A stretch of 64,000 nt of DNA from the NCBI GenBank assembly GCA_027487435.1, contig JAIYDP010000331.1, forward strand, positions 28,814 to 92,813, in the 5' to 3' direction. A program made the position numbers and the translations under genes. Shown piece by piece: positions 29,660 through 38,393 of this stretch. The first letter of the stretch is position 1. Every line of letters starts with the position of its first letter. This DNA comes from Verrucomicrobiaceae bacterium. Its GTDB lineage: Bacteria; Verrucomicrobiota; Verrucomicrobiia; Verrucomicrobiales; Akkermansiaceae. The notes beneath the pieces were generated by a model. The model searched no databases. It had not been told where the DNA came from and worked only from the letters and a program-made list of their open reading frames with translations.

Positions 29660-29690
29660 GCGCCCCCTATGACATTGGGGCGCGGTTTTG
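29660..29690 (+). terminator. Intrinsic terminator candidate of the first MoxR/vWA operon
   Basis: The arms GCGCCCC (29660-29666) and GGGGCGC (29677-29683) form a perfect 7-bp GC stem with a ten-base loop, followed by GGTTTTG. The site lies 52 bp after the last gene of the rightward operon and 31 bp beyond the end of the leftward oxidoreductase gene, so the hairpin could limit transcription in both directions, although the U-tract is short and only on the + strand. Confidence 0.55.
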
Positions 29691-29713
29691 AAGCGAATGA
29701 TCTAAGCAGAAAA

Positions 29714-30874
29714 TCAGGCCTCTAATTTGGTCCAGGCGGAGTTATTTTTCGAAGAACGCACGGCTGCTTCGATGAACGCCATTCCCGTGACCCCGTCATC
29801 GATCGATGGGAAGTCATAGCCCTCTGCGGGAGCAGACTTACCAGAAACGGCATCGCTGATGGCTTCTGCCGCGGCACAGTAAATGTTCGCAAAGGCTTCG
29901 ATAAATGCTTCCGGATGACCAAAGGGCGTGCGAGTGAATTTGGATGCCGCACTGCCGTTGTAGGAATTGCCGCGGCGCCAAATTTGGCGGGGGCGTTCGG
30001 CATGCTTCAGAATGAGTTCGTTGGGGTGTTCTTGGTGCCACTCCAGTGATCCTTCCGTGCCGTAAACGCGGATGTTTAGATTGTTTTCGTCGCCATGTGA
30101 AATTTGTGAGGCGTAGAGAATGCCTTTGGCTCCACCTTTGTAGCGGACAAGCATGTTGCCATCGTCATCGAGAGGGCGACCGGGGATGAAGGTGCTGAGT
30201 TCGGCGGCGATTTCATCGATTTCGAGACCAGTGATGTATTGCGCAAGGTTTTCGGCATGAGTGCCGATGTCGCCAATGCAGTTAGAAATGCCCGAGATGC
30301 TGGGATCCATGCGCCAGTTGGAGATCGAACCATCGCTTTGATCTTTGAGCGCGGTAATGGCATAACCTTGTGGATATTCGACAACCACTTTAAGAATTTT
30401 GCCGATTTTGCCTTCCTGCACCATTTGTCGAGCTTCCTTGACCATCGGGTAGCCGGTGTAGTTGTGCATAAGAGCAAATACGCAGCCACTGGCGCGCACA
30501 GCTTCTTGGAGCAACTTCCCTTCCGCGAAAGAAAAAGCTAAGGGTTTCTCACAAATGATGTGAATGCCGACGTCCAGAAAGCATTTGGCGACTTTGTAGT
30601 GTAGGTCATTGCGCGCGACGATGCTGACGAAGTCGATGCGTTTGTCCGCGGGCAAAGCGGCTTCGGCTTGCGCCATTTCCTCGTAACTCGTGTAAACGCG
30701 ACTCGGATCGAGGAAGAAATCTTCGCCAGAGAGGCGCGATTTTTCTGGATTGGAAGAAAAACATCCAGCGACAAGCTCGATGCGTCCGTCAAGATTTGCT
30801 GCCATGCGATGCACCGTGCCAATGAAGGCGCCCCGGCCACCGCCCACCATGCCCATACGTAGTTTGCGATTCAT
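29714..30874 (-). CDS. Gfo/Idh/MocA-family NAD(P)-dependent oxidoreductase
   Basis: I choose the ATG at 30874, which begins MNRKLRMGMVGGGRGAF and puts the Rossmann motif GGGRGAFIG at the normal distance from the N-terminus; a TTG 60 bp upstream is unlikely. The 386-residue protein has the family's conserved EKPLAFS (the Glu-Lys-Pro whose lysine is catalytic in inositol dehydrogenase-type enzymes), the later IGDIGTHAENLAQY region and the C-terminal GHPEAFIEAFANIY. The family oxidises or reduces sugars and inositols, and this group resembles the many paralogues in Verrucomicrobiota and Planctomycetota. The substrate is unknown. It lies downstream of the second MoxR/vWA operon on the same strand with a gap of 90 bp, so it may be read through, but the function does not suggest a link. 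Confidence 0.92.
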   Translation of the reverse strand: MNRKLRMGMVGGGRGAFIGTVHRMAANLDGRIELVAGCFSSNPEKSRLSGEDFFLDPSRVYTSYEEMAQAEAALPADKRIDFVSIVARNDLHYKVAKCFLDVGIHIICEKPLAFSFAEGKLLQEAVRASGCVFALMHNYTGYPMVKEARQMVQEGKIGKILKVVVEYPQGYAITALKDQSDGSISNWRMDPSISGISNCIGDIGTHAENLAQYITGLEIDEIAAELSTFIPGRPLDDDGNMLVRYKGGAKGILYASQISHGDENNLNIRVYGTEGSLEWHQEHPNELILKHAERPRQIWRRGNSYNGSAASKFTRTPFGHPEAFIEAFANIYCAAAEAISDAVSGKSAPAEGYDFPSIDDGVTGMAFIEAAVRSSKNNSAWTKLEA

Positions 30875-30964
30875 GTTAAGTAGAGCGAATTTATCGCCCA
30901 GAGGCGAGACTTTGTCCAGCGAGGACTGCGACAAGTTTTTTTGCGATCAGATGGAATGCATCGA

Positions 30965-33187
30965 TTAGAACTGTCCGCTGAGTTTGCGGAAGATCCAGAA
31001 CAAGGCGAGCAGGGTGATCAGGAAGGTGATGGTGATCCAATGATGCCAAAGAGGAATGCGATTTTCTAACGGGCGTGGCTCAGGGAGCGCGTTGATTTCT
31101 TTGATCAAATTTTCGAGCGCTTGCGGCGAGATCATCCGCCCTTTGGCAATTCGGGAAAGTTCTTCTAACACTTCTGGGCGAGCGGGTTGGCCAGTTTTTT
31201 CTAGGTCGATGGTCTGCGCTAGAATGGTGGTAGAGACAGGCTTGGCATCGTCGCCTACAATGTTAGCAGTCAATTTCCATGCGCCCGGTGCATCGATGAG
31301 GAATCGACCACGGAAGCTGCCCCAAGAGTTATCATCTTTGATGAGTTCGATCATGCGCGATGAACCTTGCGGCGAGGTGAGATTGATGGCGACTTTGCCA
31401 TCATTGAGGGGAGCGCCATTTTTGTCGAAGGCATTGGCGCTGAGCGTAACAGAATCGCCTGGCGACGGACGTTCTGGTGTGTAAAAGACCCGAAGTTGTT
31501 GCCCTGCGGCCATGTTGCGCTGGTAGGACATCCATCGCGCGACTTGCCCCCAATAGCGATAGTGGTATTTGTCCTCGACGCCACGACGCCAGCGCCATGC
31601 AGAGTCGATGCCCATGTGGAGGATTTTTCCACTTCCTGCGGTTTTGGTGACGATGAGAGGAACTCGACCATAGTTGCCGGAGAACCGATTGGCGTGAACG
31701 GCGAGCACGGTAGTACCGGCTTTAGCACGTTGGATGGGGGCATGCCAATAAAAGCCAGGCAGACTTTGCCAGACCATGGGATTGTCCTCCTCCGTGTCAC
31801 CTAGCATGGTAAGGAGCGAAGCAGCACCATCCGAAGTAAGAGCCAATGGCGCTGGGTTAACCTCAGTAATGCCATTCTTTTTTGCAGCATCGAGATAGAC
31901 GGGCAGAAGGTCGGAGAGGGCGGTATCGAGGAGCGAAAATTGATTTCCTTGAGGGCCCGGGAGAAACACGAGGCCAGCGGCTTGGTTCTCTACTAAGCCA
32001 CGGATCAGCTCGCATTGGGGTTTGGTCAGTTGATTGTCATTGATTCCGACATCGCCGAGAAAAATGACATCATACTGCGCGAGGTCTTCGATTTTTTCGG
32101 GGAATTTTTCTATGTAGTCAGGTCCACCGCCAATTCCAAGTTGCGGATGGAAGAGCAGGCAGGAGAGTGAGACACCAGGGTCGCGGGAGAGGGCGTTGCG
32201 CAAATATCGGTATTCCCAACGAGGCAAGGACTCGATAACCAGCACGCGGATTTTTTCTGGTTTGCCAGTGAGGCTGAAGCTACGAGCGTTATTTTGTGGG
32301 ACGAGTTCTTCTTTGGCGACGGGAAAAGAAAGCTCGAGGGTGGAAGAGCCTTCTTTTTCTAGCTTCCAAAGGATGCTGTCAAAAACAGTTTTGTTTGGCG
32401 GCAGTGTGATAGCTTTGGTTCGCTCGCGGCCTGAATTGTCGCGCAGGCGAACAGTCGTGCGCACTTCGCGGTTGAGTGAACTGCGGATAGAAAAAGGAAT
32501 CTGAAGATTTTCGCCGACAATAGCGTAGGTAGGGGCATTGATATCGAGAAGATCCAAGTCGGGCAGTCGCGCGGGAGCGCCCGTGGGGATTGTGTAAAGC
32601 GGGATTTTGCGGAGGAGAAATTTTTGTGCGGAAGAGACGGGCGGAGAACCGAGGTTCCAATCGCCATCAGAGATGAGAATCGCAGCGCGGAGGTTATTTT
32701 CCTTTTGGAGGATTTCTTCGAGCGGTTGACTGAGGTCGGTGCCTGCGGATGCTTGCAGAGCGGGATCTTCAGGCTGCTGAGCAAAGGGGCGGGTAATGAT
32801 TTCATTGGCTCCGTTTGCAGCTAGTGAATTCCATAGTGGGGATTCGAGAATGCGTTTGGTGAAATCGGCACGGGTGGTAATTTCTTGCTTTGGCGAAAGG
32901 ATCTCAGGGAGTTGGGCATCGGTGGTCAGCATCGATTTCGAATCGTCCCACAGAATAGCGATACGTGGCTTGGTGTTTGGCGTGACCGTGGTGCGCCATT
33001 CGGGTTGCTGGAGCATGATCGCCACGAGTGTCGCGATAAAAAATCGCATCGTTTCTAGGAATAATGCGCGTTTTTTATCAGGAGCACGGTGGTAGGAAAC
33101 AATACAAAGCCATAGAACGGTGATCAGCGCGACCGCAGCGGTGCTGATACTAAAAGTGCTAGGAGAAAGTGTAAGTTGGCCGATCAT
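30965..33187 (-). CDS. Membrane protein with degenerate vWA and GATase-like domain (second operon), 740 aa
   Basis: Two N-terminal helices (about residues 14-31 and 47-60) precede a vWA-like domain in which the metal site reads DDSKS (Asp81-Ser85). A glutamine-amidotransferase-like domain follows from about residue 300 (VLVIESLPRWEYRYLRNAL, IFLGDVGINDNQL, AGLVFLPGPQGN), then a beta-rich region and a C-terminal helix (HHWITITFLITLLALFWIF). The protein is the counterpart, in the second operon, of the 835-residue protein at 27101-29608, but it has only one vWA-like domain. It is the last gene of the five-gene operon and probably acts as a membrane partner of MoxR. No gene name can be given. Confidence 0.83.
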   Translation of the reverse strand: MIGQLTLSPSTFSISTAAVALITVLWLCIVSYHRAPDKKRALFLETMRFFIATLVAIMLQQPEWRTTVTPNTKPRIAILWDDSKSMLTTDAQLPEILSPKQEITTRADFTKRILESPLWNSLAANGANEIITRPFAQQPEDPALQASAGTDLSQPLEEILQKENNLRAAILISDGDWNLGSPPVSSAQKFLLRKIPLYTIPTGAPARLPDLDLLDINAPTYAIVGENLQIPFSIRSSLNREVRTTVRLRDNSGRERTKAITLPPNKTVFDSILWKLEKEGSSTLELSFPVAKEELVPQNNARSFSLTGKPEKIRVLVIESLPRWEYRYLRNALSRDPGVSLSCLLFHPQLGIGGGPDYIEKFPEKIEDLAQYDVIFLGDVGINDNQLTKPQCELIRGLVENQAAGLVFLPGPQGNQFSLLDTALSDLLPVYLDAAKKNGITEVNPAPLALTSDGAASLLTMLGDTEEDNPMVWQSLPGFYWHAPIQRAKAGTTVLAVHANRFSGNYGRVPLIVTKTAGSGKILHMGIDSAWRWRRGVEDKYHYRYWGQVARWMSYQRNMAAGQQLRVFYTPERPSPGDSVTLSANAFDKNGAPLNDGKVAINLTSPQGSSRMIELIKDDNSWGSFRGRFLIDAPGAWKLTANIVGDDAKPVSTTILAQTIDLEKTGQPARPEVLEELSRIAKGRMISPQALENLIKEINALPEPRPLENRIPLWHHWITITFLITLLALFWIFRKLSGQF

Positions 33188-33234
33188 GGTGGGATGGATG
33201 TGTCAGTTGGGTCGGAAGAGGTGGCTCTGACAGA

Positions 33235-35250
33235 TCATGTAGAATGAGGCGAAGTCACGAGGGGCCGTGTGGTGGGAGAGGTAGAAGAAGGGCGTTTTTG
33301 CAAGCAAAGGATAGCTTCTGCGATGAGGAAAAATAAAACGGCGGTAAGGAAAAGCTGCCAGATTTCTTTTTCTTCGTTGTCGGTGGTGTGAGCTGAATTG
33401 TCTTCGAAAAGGCTGAATTTGAACCCTTGCAAGAGAGGCGTTAGTTCGGTTTTCTGAAGAGCTACTGGTTCGTATTCTGCGGCAGGTACGTTAGCAGCGA
33501 CGACGCGTTCGCCGAGGCGATAAACTCCCGCGCTCATGGCTGGATCCACAGCGGCATCTTGACTGAAATCATCGATGCGACTGCGCGATTCATTGGCAAC
33601 GGGCAGTGCGCCGTCCTGATTTACATTAGCGAGTAGCGCAGCATCAAAGCGGCTCGCGCCTGCTAAAACAGCGCGTTGGATTGCAGGTAAGAGCAAGTGA
33701 GCATCACCAAGGTTACTCCAGGTATAATCTGGTGTGGAGGCGAAAAACGATGCTGTTCCCTGCTCGACGATCAGGCGGGAATAGAAGGTCGATTTGTCAT
33801 CCCACGTTGCAAGTGATGTAAGCAGACCGGGGTTTGCTTCGACCTGCTGGCGTTTGATCGCTTTCAAGGTTTGTCCTACGAGGGGCGTGCCATTGACGGT
33901 ATCGCGAAGTAGTCCATCGGTGTGATTCCATGAATCGAGAATGAAAAATTTCCCATTGGCTGCGGTGACGATGGGAGCCCAACTGACCCCGAGGAAACTG
34001 CCCTTGTGATTCTCTTTTGGGGCAAAGAAAAGCACTTGTCCTCCTTGGGTAAGGTAAGAACGCAGCGGAGCGGCGGCGGCATCATCAGGAAGCGGAGCAG
34101 CCCAGAGAATGGCGGCATAATCGGAGAGGCCAGCAGCTTTGCTGATGAATTGTGAAGGAGCAACGGTTTCACTGCTTTGATTGTTGAAGTTATTCGGCGC
34201 AGCGGAGGCAGCGAGATAATTGGCTGATTCTCCGGGCTGGGAAACGATCAGAGATTTCACCGGACGAGCGGCGGAATAGGTGAAATACACTGTGTTGTCG
34301 CGAGGATTTGAGTCGCCGGGGATATTGAGCCAACCTGAGCCTGTTTCTTGTTTGGGAGGAAGTTTGACACGTTTCTGGAAACGCAAATTCTGTCCTTCGA
34401 GCGTTACCGTATCGGTAGTTTTTGCACCGTTGAGGCCGAGAGTGAGAGGAAGATTGACGGCGTTAGTTGAGTCGCTGGTTCTCTGTAGTTCTAGGTCAAG
34501 AATGAGTTCGTCCGCGTTGCGTTGGGAGGATAGGATGCGCAGCGCATGGTTGGAATTGGAGATGCCTGTTAGCGAGAGAATCCGAAGCGATGGTTTTTGC
34601 GGCACGGAACTCAACGTAGCGAGAGCTGTGGCCCAGCGCTCGCTATCGGGCGACCAATCTTGTTGCTGCATATCTGAAGCAATCCAGATTTCTGTGCGTC
34701 CCGGCTGGGTTTCGAGAATGAACTCGGCGGCTCGCTTCAAAAGGCTGGAAATGTCGGCAGTAGTATCCGTTGCACGGGTGTTGGTGATTTCGGTCAGAAC
34801 TTCAGGCGAAGGCACATCCATGGGCGTGGAAGTTGCGGAGTCGATCAAAACGAGGCGTGTTGCGTCAAGTTGGGACATGGCATCGCGGACGCGATCAAGC
34901 GCGAGTTCGCGCCGACTGGCACTGGCACCATCGGCTGTGGTCTCCATAGAAGCGGAGCGGTCGAGAATGAAGATGACCGTATCAAAGGATTTGCCTCCCC
35001 AGCCCAGGAGTCCGCCAAGCATAGGTCTGGCAGCGGCTGTGGCTAAACAGGCAATGCCTAAAGCACGAGCCGTGAGAATGAGGATGTGACGCAGTTTTTT
35101 CTTACCCCGAGATTCGCGAGTGGCCTTGAGCAAGAACTGCATGGCGGCCCACGCCACAGTCTTGTGACGGCGACGGTTCAAAAGGTGAATGATCACCGGG
35201 ATCGAAGCGGCGAGGATAAACCAGAGCAGAGGTTGTTGGTAGAAGGACAA
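33235..35250 (-). CDS. BatA-like membrane protein with vWA domain (second operon), 671 aa
   Basis: The N-terminus MSFYQQPLLWFILAASIPVI continues into IHLLNRRRHKTVAW, the classic aerotolerance-regulator pattern, followed by a second helix at about residues 55-73. The start codon is TTG at 35250: no in-frame ATG gives the conserved N-terminus, so I accept the rare start. A canonical vWA metal site DRSAS is at Asp97-Ser101. A long beta-rich part, a GATase-like stretch (YAAILWAAPLPDDAAAAPLR) and a C-terminal span (IWQLFLTAVLFFLIAEAILCL) complete the protein. It is the paralogue of the 580-residue protein at 25357, sharing layout rather than close sequence. It lies 47 bp upstream of the 740-residue gene. 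Confidence 0.87.
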   Translation of the reverse strand: MSFYQQPLLWFILAASIPVIIHLLNRRRHKTVAWAAMQFLLKATRESRGKKKLRHILILTARALGIACLATAAARPMLGGLLGWGGKSFDTVIFILDRSASMETTADGASASRRELALDRVRDAMSQLDATRLVLIDSATSTPMDVPSPEVLTEITNTRATDTTADISSLLKRAAEFILETQPGRTEIWIASDMQQQDWSPDSERWATALATLSSVPQKPSLRILSLTGISNSNHALRILSSQRNADELILDLELQRTSDSTNAVNLPLTLGLNGAKTTDTVTLEGQNLRFQKRVKLPPKQETGSGWLNIPGDSNPRDNTVYFTYSAARPVKSLIVSQPGESANYLAASAAPNNFNNQSSETVAPSQFISKAAGLSDYAAILWAAPLPDDAAAAPLRSYLTQGGQVLFFAPKENHKGSFLGVSWAPIVTAANGKFFILDSWNHTDGLLRDTVNGTPLVGQTLKAIKRQQVEANPGLLTSLATWDDKSTFYSRLIVEQGTASFFASTPDYTWSNLGDAHLLLPAIQRAVLAGASRFDAALLANVNQDGALPVANESRSRIDDFSQDAAVDPAMSAGVYRLGERVVAANVPAAEYEPVALQKTELTPLLQGFKFSLFEDNSAHTTDNEEKEIWQLFLTAVLFFLIAEAILCLQKRPSSTSPTTRPLVTSPHST

Positions 35251-35277
35251 GATGAATCGTTTTTTTGTTAAAGTTGA

Positions 35278-35565
35278 TCAGTTGTAGGGATCGTATTTCA
35301 ATAGATCGTTGCGAAAGATGACCATCATGATGCCCGCGAGACCGAGAAAGTAGACTCGCAGCTGTTGTTTTGACATACCAGGACTTTCAGCCAGCATTTG
35401 CTCGCCAGATTGTTGCGCTATGATTTCCATGCGATTTTGCCTTTTGTGATCAACATAAAGGCTGACCGAAACAAACGTGATGATACCGAAAAGAATCCCG
35501 TAGTAAGCAACACGAAGGTTGATGACTTGATTCTTTGTTCCAGCACTGATGATACCGTCGAGCAT
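35278..35565 (-). CDS. Small two-span membrane protein, 95 aa (second operon)
   Basis: I do not recognise the family. Two hydrophobic segments are visible: VAYYGILFGIITFVSVSLYV (about residues 19-38) and VYFLGLAGIMMVIF (about 71-84), joined by a charged, Gln/Glu-rich stretch. The gene is short but its position, 10 bp after the DUF58 stop and 27 bp before the BatA-like start on the same strand, and its clear membrane pattern support it as real. It has no counterpart in the first MoxR/vWA operon, where the DUF58 and BatA-like genes overlap. It may be a small subunit of the second complex. Confidence 0.65.
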   Translation of the reverse strand: MLDGIISAGTKNQVINLRVAYYGILFGIITFVSVSLYVDHKRQNRMEIIAQQSGEQMLAESPGMSKQQLRVYFLGLAGIMMVIFRNDLLKYDPYN

Positions 35566-35575
35566 AAAAATACCT

Positions 35576-36469
35576 TTAGCTTTTTCCTTTCTTGGGTAAG
35601 CGATTCAGGAGGAAGTCGCGGAGAAGAGGTTCGAGTGGAGTGTCTGTGGTGACGAGTTGGTAGTCCGCGTGAACGTTGAAGCAAGCATTGCGGGTGTTCG
35701 TGAGAAATTCTTTGAGCGCGATTTGATATTCATCGGCGATCAGATTCGGCTCCACGACAAGAACCGTTTGGTCTTCCATGTCCACAAACCGATGGGGCCT
35801 ATCGAACTGAAACTGGATCTCCTGTGGATCCATGAGGTGAAACAGGCAGACATCGTGTTTGCGATAGCGCAAGTGCTGAAGAGCACCGCTCAAGGCTTCT
35901 GTGTCGCAAAATAGATCCGATAAAATAACGATTACGGCACGCTGACCAACTTTTTCGGCAACATCGTGAAGTGCCTGAATGAGCCCTGTTTCGCCCTTAG
36001 GTTCGAGAGCTTCGAGCGTTTGGTTGATGAGTTGCAAATGAGCGGGACGGCGACGCGGCGGGATCTCGATGTGCAGTTTTTCTTGGCAAACCGAAAGGCC
36101 GGCGGCGTCACCTTGATTTACCAGTAAATAGGCTAGATGAGCAACAATGCGGCGCGCATATTGGATTTTTGAGATACCTTTGTCGGCAAAACTCATCGAA
36201 CCAGAATTATCCACCACAAAGTAGGCACGCAGGTTGGTGTCGGCCTCGAATTCCTTGATGTAGTATCGATCAGAACGGGCGTAGGCTTTCCAATCGAGAC
36301 GCCGCGTGTCATCGCCTGCGACGTATTTGCGATATTCGGCAAATTCCACAGACGAACCACGATGGGGCGACCGATGTTTGCCGGTAACATTCCCGAGCAT
36401 CGGTAGCCTCGACTCCACAGGTAAGGTGCCGAGTCGCACGAGCAGGTCGTGATCGAGAAGCTGACTCAT
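35576..36469 (-). CDS. DUF58 (vWA-like) domain protein (second operon)
   Basis: The 297-residue soluble protein has the DUF58 pattern GKHRSPHRGSSVEFAEYRKY, GDDTRRLDWKAYARSDRYYIK, and the strand YFVVDNSGSMSF with the metal-site motif D-x-S-x-S intact. It is shorter than or equal to the family norm of about 300 residues. It lies 18 bp downstream of the MoxR gene on the same strand. It is paralogous to the DUF58 protein at 24461-25360, but the sequences are clearly different, so the two operons are old duplicates or were acquired separately. Confidence 0.93.
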   Translation of the reverse strand: MSQLLDHDLLVRLGTLPVESRLPMLGNVTGKHRSPHRGSSVEFAEYRKYVAGDDTRRLDWKAYARSDRYYIKEFEADTNLRAYFVVDNSGSMSFADKGISKIQYARRIVAHLAYLLVNQGDAAGLSVCQEKLHIEIPPRRRPAHLQLINQTLEALEPKGETGLIQALHDVAEKVGQRAVIVILSDLFCDTEALSGALQHLRYRKHDVCLFHLMDPQEIQFQFDRPHRFVDMEDQTVLVVEPNLIADEYQIALKEFLTNTRNACFNVHADYQLVTTDTPLEPLLRDFLLNRLPKKGKS

Positions 36470-36487
36470 GATAGTTCAAGCAAGCGC

Positions 36488-37597
36488 TTATGCTTCGCGC
36501 ATTTCGTTAATGAGACGCTCGACAACTTTTTTCGAGGTCATGCCTTGAGATTCGGCGGCGAAGTTGGTTAGCACGCGGTGACTAAGCACAGGAGAGGCAA
36601 CGGCTTCGATGTCTTCCAGTCGCACCAGATAGGAACCTTTGATGGCAGCGCGAGCTTTTGCACCGAGAATAAGATACTGAACCGCGCGCGGACCAGCGCC
36701 CCACGCCACGAATTCTTTGATCCAAGCGGGAGATTCTGATTCATTGGGTCTCGTCTTACGCACGATGCTGACAGCGTAGTCATAGATGTGTTCGGGAACG
36801 GGCACTCGACGAACGAGCTGCTGAAACGCGAGAATTTTTTCGCCTCCGAGAAGTTTTGTCAGCGAGCCTTTTGGTGAGCCAGTGGTTTCACGTGCAATAC
36901 GCTTTTCTTCATCCGCACTGGGGTAGCCGAGTTCGATAAGGAACATGAAGCGGTCAAGCTGCGCTTCAGGAAGCGGGTAAGTGCCCTCTTGCTCGATGGG
37001 GTTCTGCGTGGCAAGTACGAAAAATGGCGGTTGGAGTGTGTAGGTGTTCCCCAGGACAGTGACTTTGTTTTCCTGCATCGCTTCAAGCATGGCTGATTGC
37101 GTTTTGGCTGGTGCACGGTTGATTTCGTCTGCGAGAACGATGTTGGCAAACACAGGACCTTTAACGAACTCGAACTCGCGACGGCCGCCGACTCCACTTT
37201 CCTGAATAATGTCGGTGCCAGTGATGTCCGCAGGCATTAAGTCTGGGGTGAATTGAATGCGGTTAAACGACAAATCGAACGTTTGCGCTACAGAGGAAAC
37301 CAAAAGTGTTTTGGCCAATCCTGGCACCCCCATCAACAAAGCATGCCCCTTGGCGAAAAGACAAATCGCGAGATTTTCAACGACTTCTTGTTGGCCGATA
37401 ATCACTTTGCCAATTTCCTCGCAAAAAGCGTTGTAGGTTTTACCAAGCTCGTCGATCGCAGAAACATCATCGGCAGGCAAGGAACCAGATGGCGTAGAGA
37501 CGGCAGCGGGTTGTAGGGGTTCAGTTTTCTCGGTGTAGCCGAAGCTATCGTGGTTCTGATTTGGTAAAGGTGTGGCGAAGTCCTGAGATGGTTCCAT
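36488..37597 (-). CDS. MoxR-family AAA+ ATPase (second operon)
   Basis: The 369-residue protein has an unstructured, Pro/Ser-rich N-terminal extension of about 45 residues not found in the first MoxR, then the ATPase core: Walker A GVPGLAKT at residues 90-97, Walker B IVLADEINRAPAKTQSAM, sensor-1 LATQNPIEQEGTYPLPEAQ and the lid motif WGAGPRAVQYLILGAKAR. The Walker A with Ala in place of Gly is the usual MoxR form. It heads a five-gene leftward operon (MoxR, DUF58, small membrane protein, BatA-like, vWA/GATase). A possible promoter lies just upstream at 37622-37649. Confidence 0.95.
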   Translation of the reverse strand: MEPSQDFATPLPNQNHDSFGYTEKTEPLQPAAVSTPSGSLPADDVSAIDELGKTYNAFCEEIGKVIIGQQEVVENLAICLFAKGHALLMGVPGLAKTLLVSSVAQTFDLSFNRIQFTPDLMPADITGTDIIQESGVGGRREFEFVKGPVFANIVLADEINRAPAKTQSAMLEAMQENKVTVLGNTYTLQPPFFVLATQNPIEQEGTYPLPEAQLDRFMFLIELGYPSADEEKRIARETTGSPKGSLTKLLGGEKILAFQQLVRRVPVPEHIYDYAVSIVRKTRPNESESPAWIKEFVAWGAGPRAVQYLILGAKARAAIKGSYLVRLEDIEAVASPVLSHRVLTNFAAESQGMTSKKVVERLINEMREA

Positions 37598-37621
37598 GCT
37601 ATTGTGGCTAGTGTTGCCAAC

Positions 37622-37649
37622 ATGCTAGTCGTAAGGTCTTGTTTGTCTA
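37622..37649 (-). promoter_or_regulatory. Promoter candidate for the second MoxR/vWA operon
   Basis: Read on the minus strand, TAGACA (37649-37644) and TAGCAT (37627-37622) are separated by 16 bases and lie about 25 bp before the MoxR start codon. The -35-like box matches consensus at five of six positions and the -10-like box at four of six. No terminator-like hairpin intervenes. Confidence 0.3.
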
Positions 37650-37805
37650 GCCTGCGATGAAGTTTTTTTTAGGTATCGCTAAGCTGAAGCGATTTTGATT
37701 TGATATCGGCAATGTTGCATCTCGATAAAAGACGACATCACCTGAACTGCTGGCCATTTTTTGCTGACGATTCGATGATTCTTACCACGATTGCGTGATA
37801 GAAGC

Positions 37806-38318
37806 TTACTTTTTAGGAGACTCTTTTTTGCGCAATTTGAAATGTTTTGAGGGAGGTAACTCCATGTAATTTGCAGCTTCCTCAAAAGCGACAGCTTCTT
37901 GAGGTGTTCTTGCCGTTTTGGATGCAGCACGCAACCACGTTCCCGCGCTAGAATCGCCAAGGATGATCATTCCATCCATGGCAGCACGACGAACTTCTGG
38001 GTCTTCATGATTCAAGAATGGCGCGATTTTGGGTAGCTCCTTGGGATCATAAGTAACACTTGATGTATGAATTTGTTCAAGGATCACCTCTTTCGTCTCC
38101 TCAGCACGCGGTGCCACATCTTTCGAGGATGCAGCCGCAGTCTGATCTGCTTTACCTACGGTAGGTGCTGAAAGAACGCTCGTCGCGCGCTTTGATTCTT
38201 CTGCGATGCGTTTTGTTTTTTCGAACTCAACAGATGAATTGTTGAGCTTACCCCATAAAAAGAAAAACGCTACAAGCATGAGAAGCGTCCCAAGAAGTGC
38301 TGTTTTCGAGAATTTCAT
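37806..38318 (-). CDS. Membrane-anchored protein with HEAT-like C-terminus, 170 aa
   Basis: I choose the ATG at 38318 because it gives MKFSKTALLGTLLMLVAFFF, a basic start and one membrane helix; an upstream ATG adds 13 residues with no clear role. After a Thr/Ala/Lys-rich linker the C-terminal 80 residues contain a HEAT-like unit (APFLNHEDPEVRRAAMDGMIILG), similar to the repeats of the large exported proteins in this window. The function is unknown; it is probably a periplasmic or cytoplasmic adaptor anchored in the inner membrane. The gene is downstream of the secreted 268-residue protein on the same strand, but a strong terminator separates the two. Confidence 0.65.
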   Translation of the reverse strand: MKFSKTALLGTLLMLVAFFFLWGKLNNSSVEFEKTKRIAEESKRATSVLSAPTVGKADQTAAASSKDVAPRAEETKEVILEQIHTSSVTYDPKELPKIAPFLNHEDPEVRRAAMDGMIILGDSSAGTWLRAASKTARTPQEAVAFEEAANYMELPPSKHFKLRKKESPKK

Positions 38319-38341
38319 CGATGAGATAGGGCAGTAAGGAT

Positions 38342-38376
38342 AAAAAAACCCGCCCAAACATCGTTCGGGCGGGGTT
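38342..38376 (-). terminator. Intrinsic terminator of the secreted-protein gene
   Basis: On the minus strand the sequence reads AACCCCGCCCGAAC, a short loop, GTTTGGGCGGGTT and then a run of seven T (complement of 38342-38348). The stem is long, GC-rich and followed directly by the T-tract, a standard Rho-independent terminator. It lies 18 bp after the stop at 38394. Confidence 0.88.
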
Positions 38377-38393
38377 ATCGATAATCAAATGAC

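Noticed and set aside
34280..35089. 269-codon open frame on the plus strand
   Set aside because: Antisense to the BatA-like gene, Ser/Arg-rich with no domain or start signal.
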